Shown: positions 1-7,090, counted from the stretch's first letter. The stretch is DNA of 27,700 nucleotides from PALSA-1336 sp964592725 (GCA_964592725.1 CAZQFQ010000017.1:1-27700), one strand, 5' to 3'. Notes: a model not told the origin generated them from the sequence alone. Numbers and translations: made by a program.

Positions 1-136
1 TTTTAAAACTGTGGGGTACGCCCGACTCAAAAATAATTGAAACATGGTATTCTAAAGACTAATCGGTTAGCATTTTATCAAGCTTCCCATTCTACTTTTC
101 GGCGATTTCAAGAGCAGTTTTTGAGATTATAGACTC

Positions 137-165
137 TTGACGCTTTTGTTTCAGAAGAGTAAACT
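137..165 (+). promoter_or_regulatory. Probable promoter of the 160-residue hypothetical gene
   Basis: TTGACG (137-142) is followed after 17 bases by TAAACT (160-165). Transcription would begin near 172, just ahead of a strong Shine-Dalgarno sequence AAGGAGG at 175-181. Bases 1-136 upstream show nothing I can interpret. Confidence 0.5.
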
Positions 166-185
166 TTCGGTTACAAGGAGGTTGT

Positions 186-668
186 ATGAGACCGAGTACG
201 AGCCGTGGATGTGGAACCAGGAACGTTTTCAGTCAGGCCGTGTCGTCCTTTGAGAAGGAAGTTGAGGCGGCCGGCGGACTGGATAATTACATGAATAATA
301 GGGCCGCGCAAAATCCCGAATTTGCGCGGCGTTGCAGCGAGGCCGGGTTAGCCGCTTGGGCTATTAGCTGCATGCGGGACGCTCTTGGGAGGATGGGCTT
401 TAAGCCCATGCCGGTTGTGGACTTCGTTCGTTACTTGGCCGCTGGCGTGCAGGGCCAGCCGAACCACACCGCCGCAGAGATCGCCGACATCGCAATCAAG
501 TATTTCAAACTTGAGCACGAAGTACTGATGAACATCGCCAATGTTTGCCGGGTTTGCAGGTATTTCGGGTTAACCCCAGAGCAAACCCTGCGGCTCTGCA
601 TGGCAACCGATCCGGGTCAGGATAGTGGGCTTTTGGAATCGGCCATCGCCCATTGTCCCTCTCTGTAA
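186..668 (+). CDS. Hypothetical protein, 160 residues, soluble
   Basis: I do not recognise this protein. The start is well supported: AAGGAGG at 175-181 sits four bases before the ATG, behind a plausible promoter, and a rho-independent terminator follows the stop, so it is a complete single-gene unit. The protein looks soluble and mostly helical, without a signal peptide or membrane segment. It has seven or eight cysteines, including a CRVC pair near residue 121. The gene is more GC-rich than most of the window and uses the leader AGGAGGTTGT before its start, a leader also found before the small gene at 6621. These two units may share an origin or a mode of regulation, but their proteins are not visibly similar. 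Confidence 0.65.
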   Translation: MRPSTSRGCGTRNVFSQAVSSFEKEVEAAGGLDNYMNNRAAQNPEFARRCSEAGLAAWAISCMRDALGRMGFKPMPVVDFVRYLAAGVQGQPNHTAAEIADIAIKYFKLEHEVLMNIANVCRVCRYFGLTPEQTLRLCMATDPGQDSGLLESAIAHCPSL

Positions 669-683
669 TTCTAGCTTTTGCGA

Positions 684-720
684 AACCGCCGTGCCACAAG
701 GCTCGGCGGTTCAGTTTTTT
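684..720 (+). terminator. Rho-independent terminator
   Basis: The arm AACCGCCGTGCC (684-695) pairs with GGCTCGGCGGTT (700-711) with one internal mismatch and a four-base ACAA loop. A run of six T follows at 715-720. It ends the transcript of the 186-668 gene. Confidence 0.85.
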
Positions 721-810
721 ACTCACCTATTTTATTTACATGATCGCATGGTTCACCCGGCGGTTTTTTTGTTTCCAAATAAAAAAAGACCGATAATTGG
801 TCAATTTTGT

Positions 811-897
811 TGGTGCCGCGGGAGGGACTTGAACCCTCACGGGATTTCTCCCATACGTACCTGAAACGTACGTGTATGCCAATTCCACCACCGCGGC
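811..897 (-). tRNA. tRNA-Leu, anticodon CAG, with encoded CCA
   Basis: Read on the minus strand, the acceptor arm GCCGCGG pairs with CCGCGGC and is followed by A and then an encoded CCA (811-813). The anticodon stem TACGT/ACGTA encloses the loop TTCAGGT, which gives anticodon CAG. The long variable arm (TGGGAGAAATCCCG) is typical of class II leucine tRNAs, and the T-arm loop GTTCAAG is present. Total length is 87 bases, normal for tRNA-Leu. It reads codon CUG. Confidence 0.95.
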
Positions 898-939
898 ATA
901 AACCTAGTTTAACATTTTATCGTTAAGGGAATCAAACTT

Positions 940-1042
940 ATTTATTCTCTCTGCTCTTCGACTGCACCCTCTCTGCCCCTCGTATGCACTCGGCATCTCC
1001 CCAAAGGGGGAAAAGGGGCGCCCAAATTCCGGGATGACATAA
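940..1042. repeat. Patchwork of dispersed palindromic repeat fragments
   Basis: This stretch between tRNA-Leu and the binding-protein gene has no gene. It contains TGCACTCGGCATCTCCCC followed by AAAGGGGGA, resembling the inverted copy at 3277-3321 (which has TGCACTCGCGACATCTCCCC on its minus strand). It also contains CCGGGATGACA near 1030-1040, the same terminal sequence as the larger repeat at 25833-25952. It looks like overlapping remnants of two repeat families. Confidence 0.5.
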
Positions 1043-1067
1043 GTGCGTTAATCTGTGGCATCATTGA

Positions 1068-1078
1068 TATCTGTGAAC
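1068..1078. repeat. Left copy of an 11-bp inverted repeat flanking the binding-protein gene
   Basis: TATCTGTGAAC here is the exact reverse complement of GTTCACAGATA at 2825-2835. The two copies touch the two ends of the 1078-2823 gene: this one overlaps its stop codon, and the other begins two bases before its ATG. Confidence 0.6.
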
Positions 1079-2823
1079 TATTTCCACACTCTTTTGGTCT
1101 CCATATACCACTGGCCAATTCCGTTAAACCTTTGGCTGGGGTCGTAAAGAATATTTAGTTGGATATTTTTTACACTGCTGTCCGTGGCGTAAACATATTC
1201 GGTTTGGTCCAAAAAGATTACCGGAAATTGCGACATAATTAGGTCGTTAAATTGTTGATAGTCCTTTTGCTGCGCGGCCGTGTCGGTGGTCGTGCGCGCG
1301 TCTATAATCAATTTGTCCGCGGCCGGGCTGCTAAAGCCGGTTAAATTAAAACCGGGATCTTTAACCTGGCTGGAATGCCAAAAGGGGAACGGGTCCGGGT
1401 CGGCGCCGAATTTTTGCGGGAAAAGCAGGACGTCAAAAGCTCTTGGCTTAATTAGCGTGTCGCTTAGCTGGCTGCCGGGCAGGATGCTTAGGTTGACCGT
1501 AATATTTAATTTTTTCCACTGGCCGGCCAAAACCTGCGCCGCGTTAGAATCAACCAGCGAATCATTGGTGGAGATGGTAAATTGTAAAGTTTGTCCCTGC
1601 TTGTTAGTTCTTAGGTCGGTTGAAGAATTGATTTTCCAGCCGTCCGCGTCCAGCAGGTTTTTGGCTTTGCTTAAATCCACTGTCGGTGCGGCGGCCGGCT
1701 GTTTTTGCCCAAGCCACGGTGAAACCGGTAAATAAGCATTGCCGCCAAAAACCTGGTCAATAATTTGTTGTCTGTCGGTGGCCAAAGACAGCGCCTGCCT
1801 GACATTTATATCTTTTAAAATCGGATTATTTAGGTTAAAAAACGCAATTTGATATTGCGGCAGAGGCACGGTTAAAATATGTGTCCGGGGCTGGCTGTCA
1901 TCAAGGCTTAAATTGTTTCCGAGCGGCATATAGCCAAACCCATCAATTTCCCGGCTGTGGAAGGCGTTTAGTATATCGTCCTGGTCGTCGTAAAATTTAA
2001 AGACCAGGTTGTCAATTTTCGGCCTGCCGCCGTAATAGTCAGCGTTGGCCTGCATATCAATTTCTTCAATTTTGCCGCTGGGCAGTTTTTTAATTTGCTT
2101 AACGGCGTAAGGTCCGCTGCCTATGGCCTCCAGATTATATTTGGAAAGCAAAAAGTTTTGCGCGTCCACGCCGCTCCATATGCTTTTTGGCAAAATGGGT
2201 AGGGTCAGGTTGTTTATAAAAGGCCCGGAAATGTCTTTGGTGGTAAACTGGACGCTGTAGTCCGAAAGCTTGGTCACCGTGGTGGCCTGCCACAGCGGCC
2301 ACAGAGGGCTTTTGTAGTCCGGATCCTGGAGCAGTTGGACGGTAAAGACCACATCATCGGCAGTCAGCGGTTTGCCGTTTTGCCATTTGACGTTGTGTTT
2401 TAAATTGATGGTGTACTGTTTTTGGTCGTCGGAAATTTGAGGCATGCCGTCGGCAAGGTCGGGAGCCAGCAGGCCGTTTGAATCGTATTTGTAGAGTCCG
2501 GAAAAAACCAGGTTGGTTAAAGACAAGTCCGGATCCATAGTGGCCAAAAGCGGGTTTATGTAGGTCGGCTGTCCCGTTAAGCCCTCGCTGTAACTGCCGC
2601 CAAAATCCGGAGCCGGCACGGTATGGATGTAATAAATGTTCCGTAAAGATATGAATAAGCTGATAACAGCCAGCGCCAAAAGCGTTAACAGCGCAATTTT
2701 TTCATTTTTCCCCATTAATGAAAAAACTTTCCGCAGGCGGGAAAGGCTTAAGTGTTTGAGCTCCTTTATGCCGGAGGAAATTTGCTTACCGTAGGAGGTT
2801 AAATTTTGGGGAAAACCGTTCAT
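1078..2823 (-). CDS. Family 5 extracellular solute-binding protein (oligopeptide/nickel type), membrane-anchored
   Basis: This 581-residue protein is a substrate-binding component of the OppA/DppA type. The N-terminus is cytoplasmic and basic (about residues 1-43), then one membrane segment (about 44-62) exports and anchors the binding domain. Family hallmarks are the early region ending in NPLLATMDPD, the YTINLKHNVKWQNGKPLTAD segment typical of SBP family 5, and the later NVRQALSLATDRQQI motif. No lipobox cysteine is present, so it is anchored by a helix, not by lipid. No ABC permease or ATPase lies in the window, so its transporter partner is unknown and it may act alone or with distant subunits. 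It follows secG by about 80 bases on the same strand and is probably co-transcribed with it. An 11-bp inverted repeat sits at both gene ends. Confidence 0.88.
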   Translation of the reverse strand: MNGFPQNLTSYGKQISSGIKELKHLSLSRLRKVFSLMGKNEKIALLTLLALAVISLFISLRNIYYIHTVPAPDFGGSYSEGLTGQPTYINPLLATMDPDLSLTNLVFSGLYKYDSNGLLAPDLADGMPQISDDQKQYTINLKHNVKWQNGKPLTADDVVFTVQLLQDPDYKSPLWPLWQATTVTKLSDYSVQFTTKDISGPFINNLTLPILPKSIWSGVDAQNFLLSKYNLEAIGSGPYAVKQIKKLPSGKIEEIDMQANADYYGGRPKIDNLVFKFYDDQDDILNAFHSREIDGFGYMPLGNNLSLDDSQPRTHILTVPLPQYQIAFFNLNNPILKDINVRQALSLATDRQQIIDQVFGGNAYLPVSPWLGQKQPAAAPTVDLSKAKNLLDADGWKINSSTDLRTNKQGQTLQFTISTNDSLVDSNAAQVLAGQWKKLNITVNLSILPGSQLSDTLIKPRAFDVLLFPQKFGADPDPFPFWHSSQVKDPGFNLTGFSSPAADKLIIDARTTTDTAAQQKDYQQFNDLIMSQFPVIFLDQTEYVYATDSSVKNIQLNILYDPSQRFNGIGQWYMETKRVWK

Positions 2824-2824
2824 G

Positions 2825-2862
2825 GTTCACAGATACACAGATGTGGGCAGATTGCACAGATG
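2825..2862. repeat. Right inverted-repeat copy plus ACAGAT iterations between secG and the binding-protein gene
   Basis: GTTCACAGATA (2825-2835) is the partner of the copy at 1068-1078. It is followed by further CACAGAT units (CACAGATGTG, then GCACAGATGCGC). A related ATCTGTGGCATC string precedes the left copy near 1051-1062. Confidence 0.5.
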
Positions 2863-2903
2863 CGCACCTCGGCGCGGTCTGTTTTAATAAGCTTTACTGT
2901 GTT

Positions 2904-3128
2904 CTATTTGCTGAATAAGAAACTCACGTTAATGGCCATAAAAATTATACCCAAAACTATGGTGGCGTAAAACAGCCATTTTTCAAAGCCGCGCCGCGTT
3001 TGCACAATATTTCCGCCGCCGCCAAAAACGTTGGACAGCCCGGACGATTTGTTTTGCAGGGAAATTACGATAATCAATAAAAGCATTACCAAAATGTTCA
3101 CGAAGCGGAAAAGTATGCTGGATGTCAT
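2904..3128 (-). CDS. secG: Preprotein translocase subunit SecG
   Basis: SecG is the small accessory subunit of the SecYEG export channel in the cytoplasmic membrane. The 74-residue form has the family pattern: a first hydrophobic helix (FVNILVMLLLIIVISLQ), the loop KSSGLSNVFGGGG, the RRGFEKW segment, and a second helix. I placed the start at the ATG at 3128 because the consensus promoter would start transcription near 3160, inside the longer frame that begins with TTG at 3164. Length then matches the usual 70-80 residues. The binding-protein gene lies downstream on the same strand and is probably in the same transcript. Confidence 0.9.
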   Translation of the reverse strand: MTSSILFRFVNILVMLLLIIVISLQNKSSGLSNVFGGGGNIVQTRRGFEKWLFYATIVLGIIFMAINVSFLFSK

Positions 3129-3166
3129 AGGATTTGTTGTTTTAGAAAAAAATAATTCGCCCAATC

Positions 3167-3196
3167 ATTATACAGGGAAAGGGGGTTAGGTGTCAA
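3167..3196 (-). promoter_or_regulatory. Consensus promoter of secG
   Basis: On the minus strand, TTGACA (3196-3191) is followed after 18 bases by TATAAT (3172-3167). Both hexamers match the sigma-70-type consensus exactly. The predicted start near 3160 gives a leader of roughly 30 bases and rules out the TTG start at 3164. Confidence 0.8.
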
Positions 3197-3276
3197 TGTT
3201 TCGGAAAAATCGGAGAATCGGAAAAATCGGAGCTTGGAGGTCATACAGAATAGCGGGTGGATATGGCGGTGCAGTT

Positions 3277-3321
3277 TCTCCCCATTTAATGGGGAGATGT
3301 CGCGAGTGCAACCGAGCGACA
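3277..3321. repeat. Double-hairpin dispersed repeat
   Basis: The first palindrome has perfect 10-base arms TCTCCCCATT and AATGGGGAGA around a single T (3277-3297). The second has arms TGTCGC (3298-3303) and GCGACA (3316-3321). A related but degraded sequence lies at 955-1015. The rest of the 3197-3353 interval contains only short iterations of AATCGGA and no gene. Confidence 0.65.
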
Positions 3322-3353
3322 GAGAGGTTAAATTCTAGTTGTTAAATTTTAGT

Positions 3354-3385
3354 TTGACAATATCGTTCGGGGGGGGGGGTAGAAT
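3354..3385 (+). promoter_or_regulatory. Promoter with an 11-G homopolymer in its spacer, candidate phase-variable switch
   Basis: TTGACA (3354-3359) and TAGAAT (3380-3385) are good -35 and -10 elements, but the spacer is 20 bases. Eleven of those 20 are an uninterrupted G run (3369-3379). Slipped-strand changes in the run would alter the spacer, and loss of two or three G would give the favoured 17-18 bases. The layout resembles the poly-G promoter of Neisseria porA. As written, the promoter should be weak. Confidence 0.65.
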
Positions 3386-3423
3386 TAAACAAAGGCACCA
3401 AATTATTAAAGAGACAAAAATAT

Positions 3424-4509
3424 ATGCGAGGAAATAGAGAAGGAACTAGTGAGGGATTAGCGGAGGAAAATAAAAAGTTAATAAAAGAAGAAGAGGGTAC
3501 CCAAAGTTTTGATAAAGAATTGGAGGGGCGATCCGTTTTAAAATATATCAGCCCTATGTATTATATGGAAAGGGGTATGGCAAAAAACTGGCGCAAGGAA
3601 GAGAGGGTTAAACGGGAGGATTTATTGGCCAGGGTTAAGGAGCATGGGGCGGAAATTCAGGAAGAGGCTTTAAATTATGTAGAAGCAAGAAAGGTCTACG
3701 AGGGTTTACTGGAAAAATTACAGAATGAAACGGGGGCGCAGCCCGCGACGCAGGGCATGAACGGCTTTATTGAATCTATGGATGGTTTAAGCAGGATGCA
3801 ACCCGACGTCCCGGAAGGATCTTCTCCTGAACAAGCTGAAGAAGCAAAAAAAGCGGCGGCGATTGAAAAGGGGCAGGTTTTGGCCGCCATGGATTTTTTT
3901 ACCCCAAAAGTTGGAGAAAATCCTGACGGTACGGTAAAAGGATATAACGGTTATGAGGCTCAATGGGGAGGTAGCCGGTTGCCACGCCTGGATTTAGGCG
4001 CGGATCTCCCGCAAGCTTTGGAAGCCGTGCGTGCTAATAATGGAAAATTATTAAGGTTATCGGTAAATCAAAGGTCTAAATATAGTAGTGAACCGGAGCA
4101 CGTGGAAAAATTTATCCCTTTAACAGCAGAAACAGCTGATTTGTTGGCTGAAAAAGCGGGAAGAGCCCTTAAGGGAGGGACTCAACTGTATCATAGATCA
4201 AAAGCTGGCGCCAGATATGGTACAAATGATTATGTTGACTATGAATGTGAGGTCTTTAGCCCGGAAGATGCGGAAAAACAGCTTCATCCCCAAACTGCAG
4301 TATTAAGATATGATGTAGTTAACGGCAAACGCAAAACTTCCCATGAGTTTTCTATTACGGATGGTGACCCTGATAGGCTGAAGCAAAAAGTTTTGGGCCA
4401 TATTCATGATTTAGAAATGGGCCCCGGTTCCGGGATGGATGTTGTACAGGGAGCTAAAGTGAGAGTGGGAGAAACTGAAGTTCCGTTTGAAGAATTTATG
4501 AGATCGTAG
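3424..4509 (+). CDS. Hypothetical protein, 361 residues, behind the poly-G promoter
   Basis: I do not recognise this protein. It has no signal peptide and no membrane helix. Residues 1-120 are highly charged and likely helical or coiled (many K, E and R). A low-complexity linker near 125-155 follows (PEGSSPEQAEEAKKAAA). The C-terminal 200 residues look like a mixed alpha-beta region, with strings such as TAVLRYDVVNGKRKTSHEF. It is a single-gene unit: its promoter lies at 3354-3385 and a strong terminator at 4513-4543. Ribosome-binding sequence is poor (only AAAGAG about ten bases upstream). Being controlled by a possible phase-variable promoter, it may interact with something variable such as a host or phage, but that is inference. 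Confidence 0.75.
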   Translation: MRGNREGTSEGLAEENKKLIKEEEGTQSFDKELEGRSVLKYISPMYYMERGMAKNWRKEERVKREDLLARVKEHGAEIQEEALNYVEARKVYEGLLEKLQNETGAQPATQGMNGFIESMDGLSRMQPDVPEGSSPEQAEEAKKAAAIEKGQVLAAMDFFTPKVGENPDGTVKGYNGYEAQWGGSRLPRLDLGADLPQALEAVRANNGKLLRLSVNQRSKYSSEPEHVEKFIPLTAETADLLAEKAGRALKGGTQLYHRSKAGARYGTNDYVDYECEVFSPEDAEKQLHPQTAVLRYDVVNGKRKTSHEFSITDGDPDRLKQKVLGHIHDLEMGPGSGMDVVQGAKVRVGETEVPFEEFMRS

Positions 4510-4512
4510 ATT

Positions 4513-4543
4513 AAAAAACCATTCCGGAAAGGAATGGTTTTTT
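4513..4543. terminator. Bidirectional terminator between two convergent genes
   Basis: A perfect 13-base stem (AAAAAACCATTCC, 4513-4525, with GGAATGGTTTTTT, 4531-4543) encloses the loop GGAAA. A-rich and T-rich ends serve both strands, so it can end the 3424-4509 transcript and the uvrC transcript. Confidence 0.92.
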
Positions 4544-4556
4544 AAAATGTCGCCGA

Positions 4557-6542
4557 TTATAAAGACGCCTGAATTAATTCAGCTAGTTTTTTTCCAACAG
4601 CCTGCTCTAATTCATCGGGAGGTGTTTTTTTTATGTTGGCTACTGTGCCGAATTTGGTTTTGAGGAGTTTTTTGGTTTTTGGGCCGATGCCGGGGATGTC
4701 GTCTAGCGCGGATTTTACCGCCTGCTTGGAGCGGAGTTGGCGATGAAAAGTTATGCCAAAGCGGTGGGCTTCGTCGCGCAGGCGCTGGAGGAGTTGGAGC
4801 ACGGGGTTGTCGTGAGATAATATAATCGGTTCGGATTTTCCAGGAACAAAAATTTCTTCGATGCGCTTTGCAAGCCCGATGACGTTAATTGTTAATAGTG
4901 AGCTGTTTCCGCCGGAGGCGGATCCGCCTAAGGCGGAAATTGTTTCAACCGCAATTCCCAATTGCCCTTTGCCCCCGTCGATTACAATTAGATCGGGGAG
5001 CAGCCACTGTTGCGCCGAGGGTAACCCTCGGTCCCCGAGGGTTACCCTCGGGCTCGCTCTCGCCATTCTTCGTTCCAGCATTTCCTTCATCATCGCAAAA
5101 TCGTCCGGTGTTTGTTTGGAGCGGATTTTGAATTTGCGGTATTGGCTTTTGGCCGGCAAGCCATTTTCAAAAACTACCATACTGCCCACGGCATTTGTGC
5201 CCTGGATGTTAGAAATATCGTAGCATTCAATACGGCGAGGAATATCGGCAAGTTTTAAAATATCCCGCAGTCCTTCCAGTGCCTGATTAATTTTGTCCAA
5301 ATGTCCGGCCTGATCCGAGAGCCATTTGCTTAAATATTCCTGCGCGTTGTCAATGCCAAGCTTAACCAGCTCTTTGGGCTTGCCTTTTTGCGGCGTGATA
5401 ATTTTTACAAAGCGGCCAAATCGTGAGCGGATAATTTTTGTGACCAGATTTTCATCCGGGGTTTGGTATTGGGTATAAATGACTTTGGGGATACCGGAAG
5501 TTTCCAAATAGTATTTTTCAAGAAAAGTTTGGAGGACAAAATCATTTGTCCTTGTAGGGGAGGGTTTTAAACCCTCCCCTACACCCGCTTTAACTTCATA
5601 GACAAAGTTCTCTTTATCTTGTAACTTGCCTTCTCTCACCTTAAATAGATTCACGCAGGCATACCCGTCAGAGGAAGCCAGAGATACAATGTCCCAGTCC
5701 ACTTTTTTTGCCAAAATTACCGTCTGGCGCTCATCTAAAAGTTTTAAAGAATTTAACTGATCGCGCAAACGCGCGGCTTTTTCAAACTGTTTTTTTGCCG
5801 ATGCCAGGCGCATTTCGCTTTGAAGTTGTTTTTTGATTTTTGCCGTATTGCCGGCCAAAAAATCCTCAATTTTTTTTAAGGTTTGGCGGTATTCGTCAAG
5901 GCTGATTTTACCGATGCACACTCCCGGGCATCGGTGGAGGTGGTAATGGAAGCACGGCTTGCCGGAAACTTTTGCCGCCGAGCAGTAGGGAAAAATTTTG
6001 CGGGTTAAATGCAAAGTGTCGCGGATTTTGTAGGCGGCGGTATAAGGGCCGAAGAACTTACTTTCTTTGTTCGGCGTCATCCTGAACCCCGAGTGCATCC
6101 GAGGGGTGAAGGATCTCTTATTTTGAGATTCTTCGGTCGGCCGCACTCCCTCAGAATGACGCCGATAATCATCGATTTTTCGCGCATATCCGATTTGCGG
6201 AACCTCCGTGGAGTAATCAATTTTTATAAACGCGTAGTTTTTGTCGTCGCGGAGCAGGATATTGTATTTGGGCAAATATTGTTTAATTAAAGTATTTTCT
6301 AAATACAAACTTTCCAGTTCATTGTTTACTACAGTATAACTGAAATCCGCCGCGTCATTTATCAGATAGGGAATTTGGGGCCGTTCATCCTGCCCGCTAA
6401 AATACTGCCTTACCCTCGCCCTCAAATTTTTAGCCTTGCCAATGTAAATCACCCCGCCGTTTTTATCTAAAAATTGGTAAACGCCGGGCTTTTGGGGAAG
6501 ATTAAGGATTTTGGATTTTAGATTTGGGATTGATGATTTCAT
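4557..6542 (-). CDS. uvrC: UvrABC nuclease subunit UvrC, with palindromic insertions
   Basis: UvrC makes the two incisions around damaged bases in nucleotide excision repair. The 661-residue protein has the N-terminal GIY-YIG nuclease (PGVYQF, then VIYIGKAKNLRARV), the four cysteines of the iron-sulfur site (YC, PCF, RCPGVC), the UVR motif (KKQFEKAARLRDQL), the RNase H-like C-terminal nuclease (RIECYDISNIQG) and helix-hairpin-helix repeats (LDDIPGIGPKTKKLL). It is about 50 residues longer than usual. The surplus maps to four palindromic elements read in frame: GGSASGG, SPRVTLGDRGLPS, GVGEGLKPSPTRTN, and a 30-residue piece starting RHSEGVRPTEESQ. They fall between known motifs, and the frame stays open. 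The consensus-like promoter places the transcription start at or next to the ATG, so the mRNA is probably leaderless. Confidence 0.96.
   Translation of the reverse strand: MKSSIPNLKSKILNLPQKPGVYQFLDKNGGVIYIGKAKNLRARVRQYFSGQDERPQIPYLINDAADFSYTVVNNELESLYLENTLIKQYLPKYNILLRDDKNYAFIKIDYSTEVPQIGYARKIDDYRRHSEGVRPTEESQNKRSFTPRMHSGFRMTPNKESKFFGPYTAAYKIRDTLHLTRKIFPYCSAAKVSGKPCFHYHLHRCPGVCIGKISLDEYRQTLKKIEDFLAGNTAKIKKQLQSEMRLASAKKQFEKAARLRDQLNSLKLLDERQTVILAKKVDWDIVSLASSDGYACVNLFKVREGKLQDKENFVYEVKAGVGEGLKPSPTRTNDFVLQTFLEKYYLETSGIPKVIYTQYQTPDENLVTKIIRSRFGRFVKIITPQKGKPKELVKLGIDNAQEYLSKWLSDQAGHLDKINQALEGLRDILKLADIPRRIECYDISNIQGTNAVGSMVVFENGLPAKSQYRKFKIRSKQTPDDFAMMKEMLERRMARASPRVTLGDRGLPSAQQWLLPDLIVIDGGKGQLGIAVETISALGGSASGGNSSLLTINVIGLAKRIEEIFVPGKSEPIILSHDNPVLQLLQRLRDEAHRFGITFHRQLRSKQAVKSALDDIPGIGPKTKKLLKTKFGTVANIKKTPPDELEQAVGKKLAELIQASL
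4906..4939. repeat. GC-rich palindromic element inside uvrC (family also in the XRE gene)
   Basis: A 34-base imperfect palindrome: TTTCCGCC and GGCGGAAA outer arms around a central GGCGGATCCGCC. On the coding strand it encodes GGSASGG. A near-identical element lies at 19508-19544 within another gene, read in the same frame and giving the same heptapeptide. Confidence 0.85.
5015..5051. repeat. Tandem pair of 17-bp palindromes inside uvrC
   Basis: CCGAGGGTAACCCTCGG (5015-5031) and CCGAGGGTTACCCTCGG (5035-5051) are two palindromes differing at one base, separated by three bases. They lie in frame and encode the non-conserved segment SPRVTLGDRGLPS. Confidence 0.85.
5554..5582. repeat. 29-bp palindrome inside uvrC
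   Basis: Perfect 14-base arms GTAGGGGAGGGTTT and AAACCCTCCCCTAC surround a single T. It encodes GVGEGLKPSPTR in a variable region of UvrC. Confidence 0.85.
6073..6163. repeat. 91-bp MITE-like element inside uvrC
   Basis: The ends GGCGTCATCCTGA (6073-6085) and TCAGAATGACGCC (6151-6163) are inverted repeats with 12 of 13 matches. Inside are GCATCCGAGGGG and GATTCTTCGGTCGG, sequences typical of a dispersed repeat found in many genomes of this kind. Read through on the minus strand, it adds about 30 residues (RHSEGVRPTEESQ through FRMT) just before the conserved KFFGPY motif. Confidence 0.85.
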
Positions 6543-6549
6543 CAGTCTA

Positions 6550-6578
6550 ATTATATCCGCCTGTTGACCGAATGTCTA
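6550..6578 (-). promoter_or_regulatory. Promoter of uvrC giving a leaderless mRNA
   Basis: On the minus strand, TAGACA (6578-6573), 17 bases, then TATAAT (6555-6550). Transcription would begin near 6543, and the uvrC ATG begins at 6542, leaving no room for a Shine-Dalgarno sequence. Confidence 0.75.
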
Positions 6579-6620
6579 TAAACTGATAAGTTATCGGCAT
6601 ATATCTGTCAGGAGGTTGTC

Positions 6621-6776
6621 ATGAAGAGCAATAAGGAGCAGGCAATGGCCCTGGCCGCCGCGGAGAGATCTCCTTTTTGGACACGTATTCTTCCGGCCTT
6701 GGCTGCGGGCGTGATTTTTTTGCTCGGGCTGGTTTTGGTTGTATTTTCCCGCAGTCGCAGAAAGGGGATCTCATGA
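6621..6776 (+). CDS. Small single-pass membrane protein, 51 residues
   Basis: The gene is supported by a strong Shine-Dalgarno sequence AGGAGG (6610-6615) five bases before ATG. The product has an N-terminal polar part (about residues 1-22), one hydrophobic helix (about 23-43, PALAAGVIFLLGLVLVVF) and a basic tail SRSRRKG, so the tail should face the cytoplasm. Its TGA stop overlaps the ATG of the next frame (ATGA), which suggests translational coupling. I do not recognise a family. The sequence is GC-richer than neighbours, like the 186-668 gene, and it shares that gene's AGGAGGTTGT leader. Confidence 0.55.
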   Translation: MKSNKEQAMALAAAERSPFWTRILPALAAGVIFLLGLVLVVFSRSRRKGIS

Positions 6777-7063
6777 GAGGCGGAATTCCGGCGGCAGACA
6801 TGGTTATGTTTGTCGTTTTGGTGAGGTTGCTTCTTGCCGGTTTGTATTATCGGCAAAACGGGAAGTTCCGGCGAGCAGAATGGAAAGGTATAACAACGAG
6901 CCCGCTTGGCTCAAAGGGGGAACTCCTAGTCTACAAGCATCAGGAACAGGCGTTTTCGCGGAGCTACTTTCAACCGAAGCCGTGGTATAAAAGATGGCCC
7001 CACAGCCTTCGGACTTTTTTTGCCATTGCCAGGCACCTTGGCTGGCCTGTCCGTCGTGATTAA
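6773..7063 (+). CDS. Hypothetical small basic protein, 96 residues
   Basis: The frame starts at an ATG overlapping the stop of the preceding small gene and preceded by AAAGGGG. It begins with a hydrophobic stretch (MVMFVVLVRLLLAGLYY) and continues as a basic, aromatic-rich tail containing PKPWYKRWPHSLRTFF. The stop codon falls in the loop of the terminator at 7045-7090, so the frame fills the transcript. No family is recognised, and the frame could be open by chance. Confidence 0.35.
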   Translation: MRGGIPAADMVMFVVLVRLLLAGLYYRQNGKFRRAEWKGITTSPLGSKGELLVYKHQEQAFSRSYFQPKPWYKRWPHSLRTFFAIARHLGWPVRRD

Positions 7064-7090
7064 CCATCGCGGCGGGCAGGCATTTTGTTT
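7045..7090 (+). terminator. Probable terminator of the small two-gene unit
   Basis: GCCTGTCCGTCGTGAT (7045-7060) pairs over 16 positions with ATCGCGGCGGGCAGGC (7066-7081), three of them G-U wobbles in RNA on this strand. The loop is TAACC. ATTTTGTTT follows. Confidence 0.7.

Noticed and set aside
625..864. Plus-strand frame across the terminator and tRNA
   Set aside because: It overlaps the end of the 186-668 gene, a strong terminator and the tRNA, so it is not a gene.
1280..1735. Plus-strand open frame opposite the binding protein
   Set aside because: It is antisense to a well-supported conserved gene, with no ribosome-binding site or recognisable protein.
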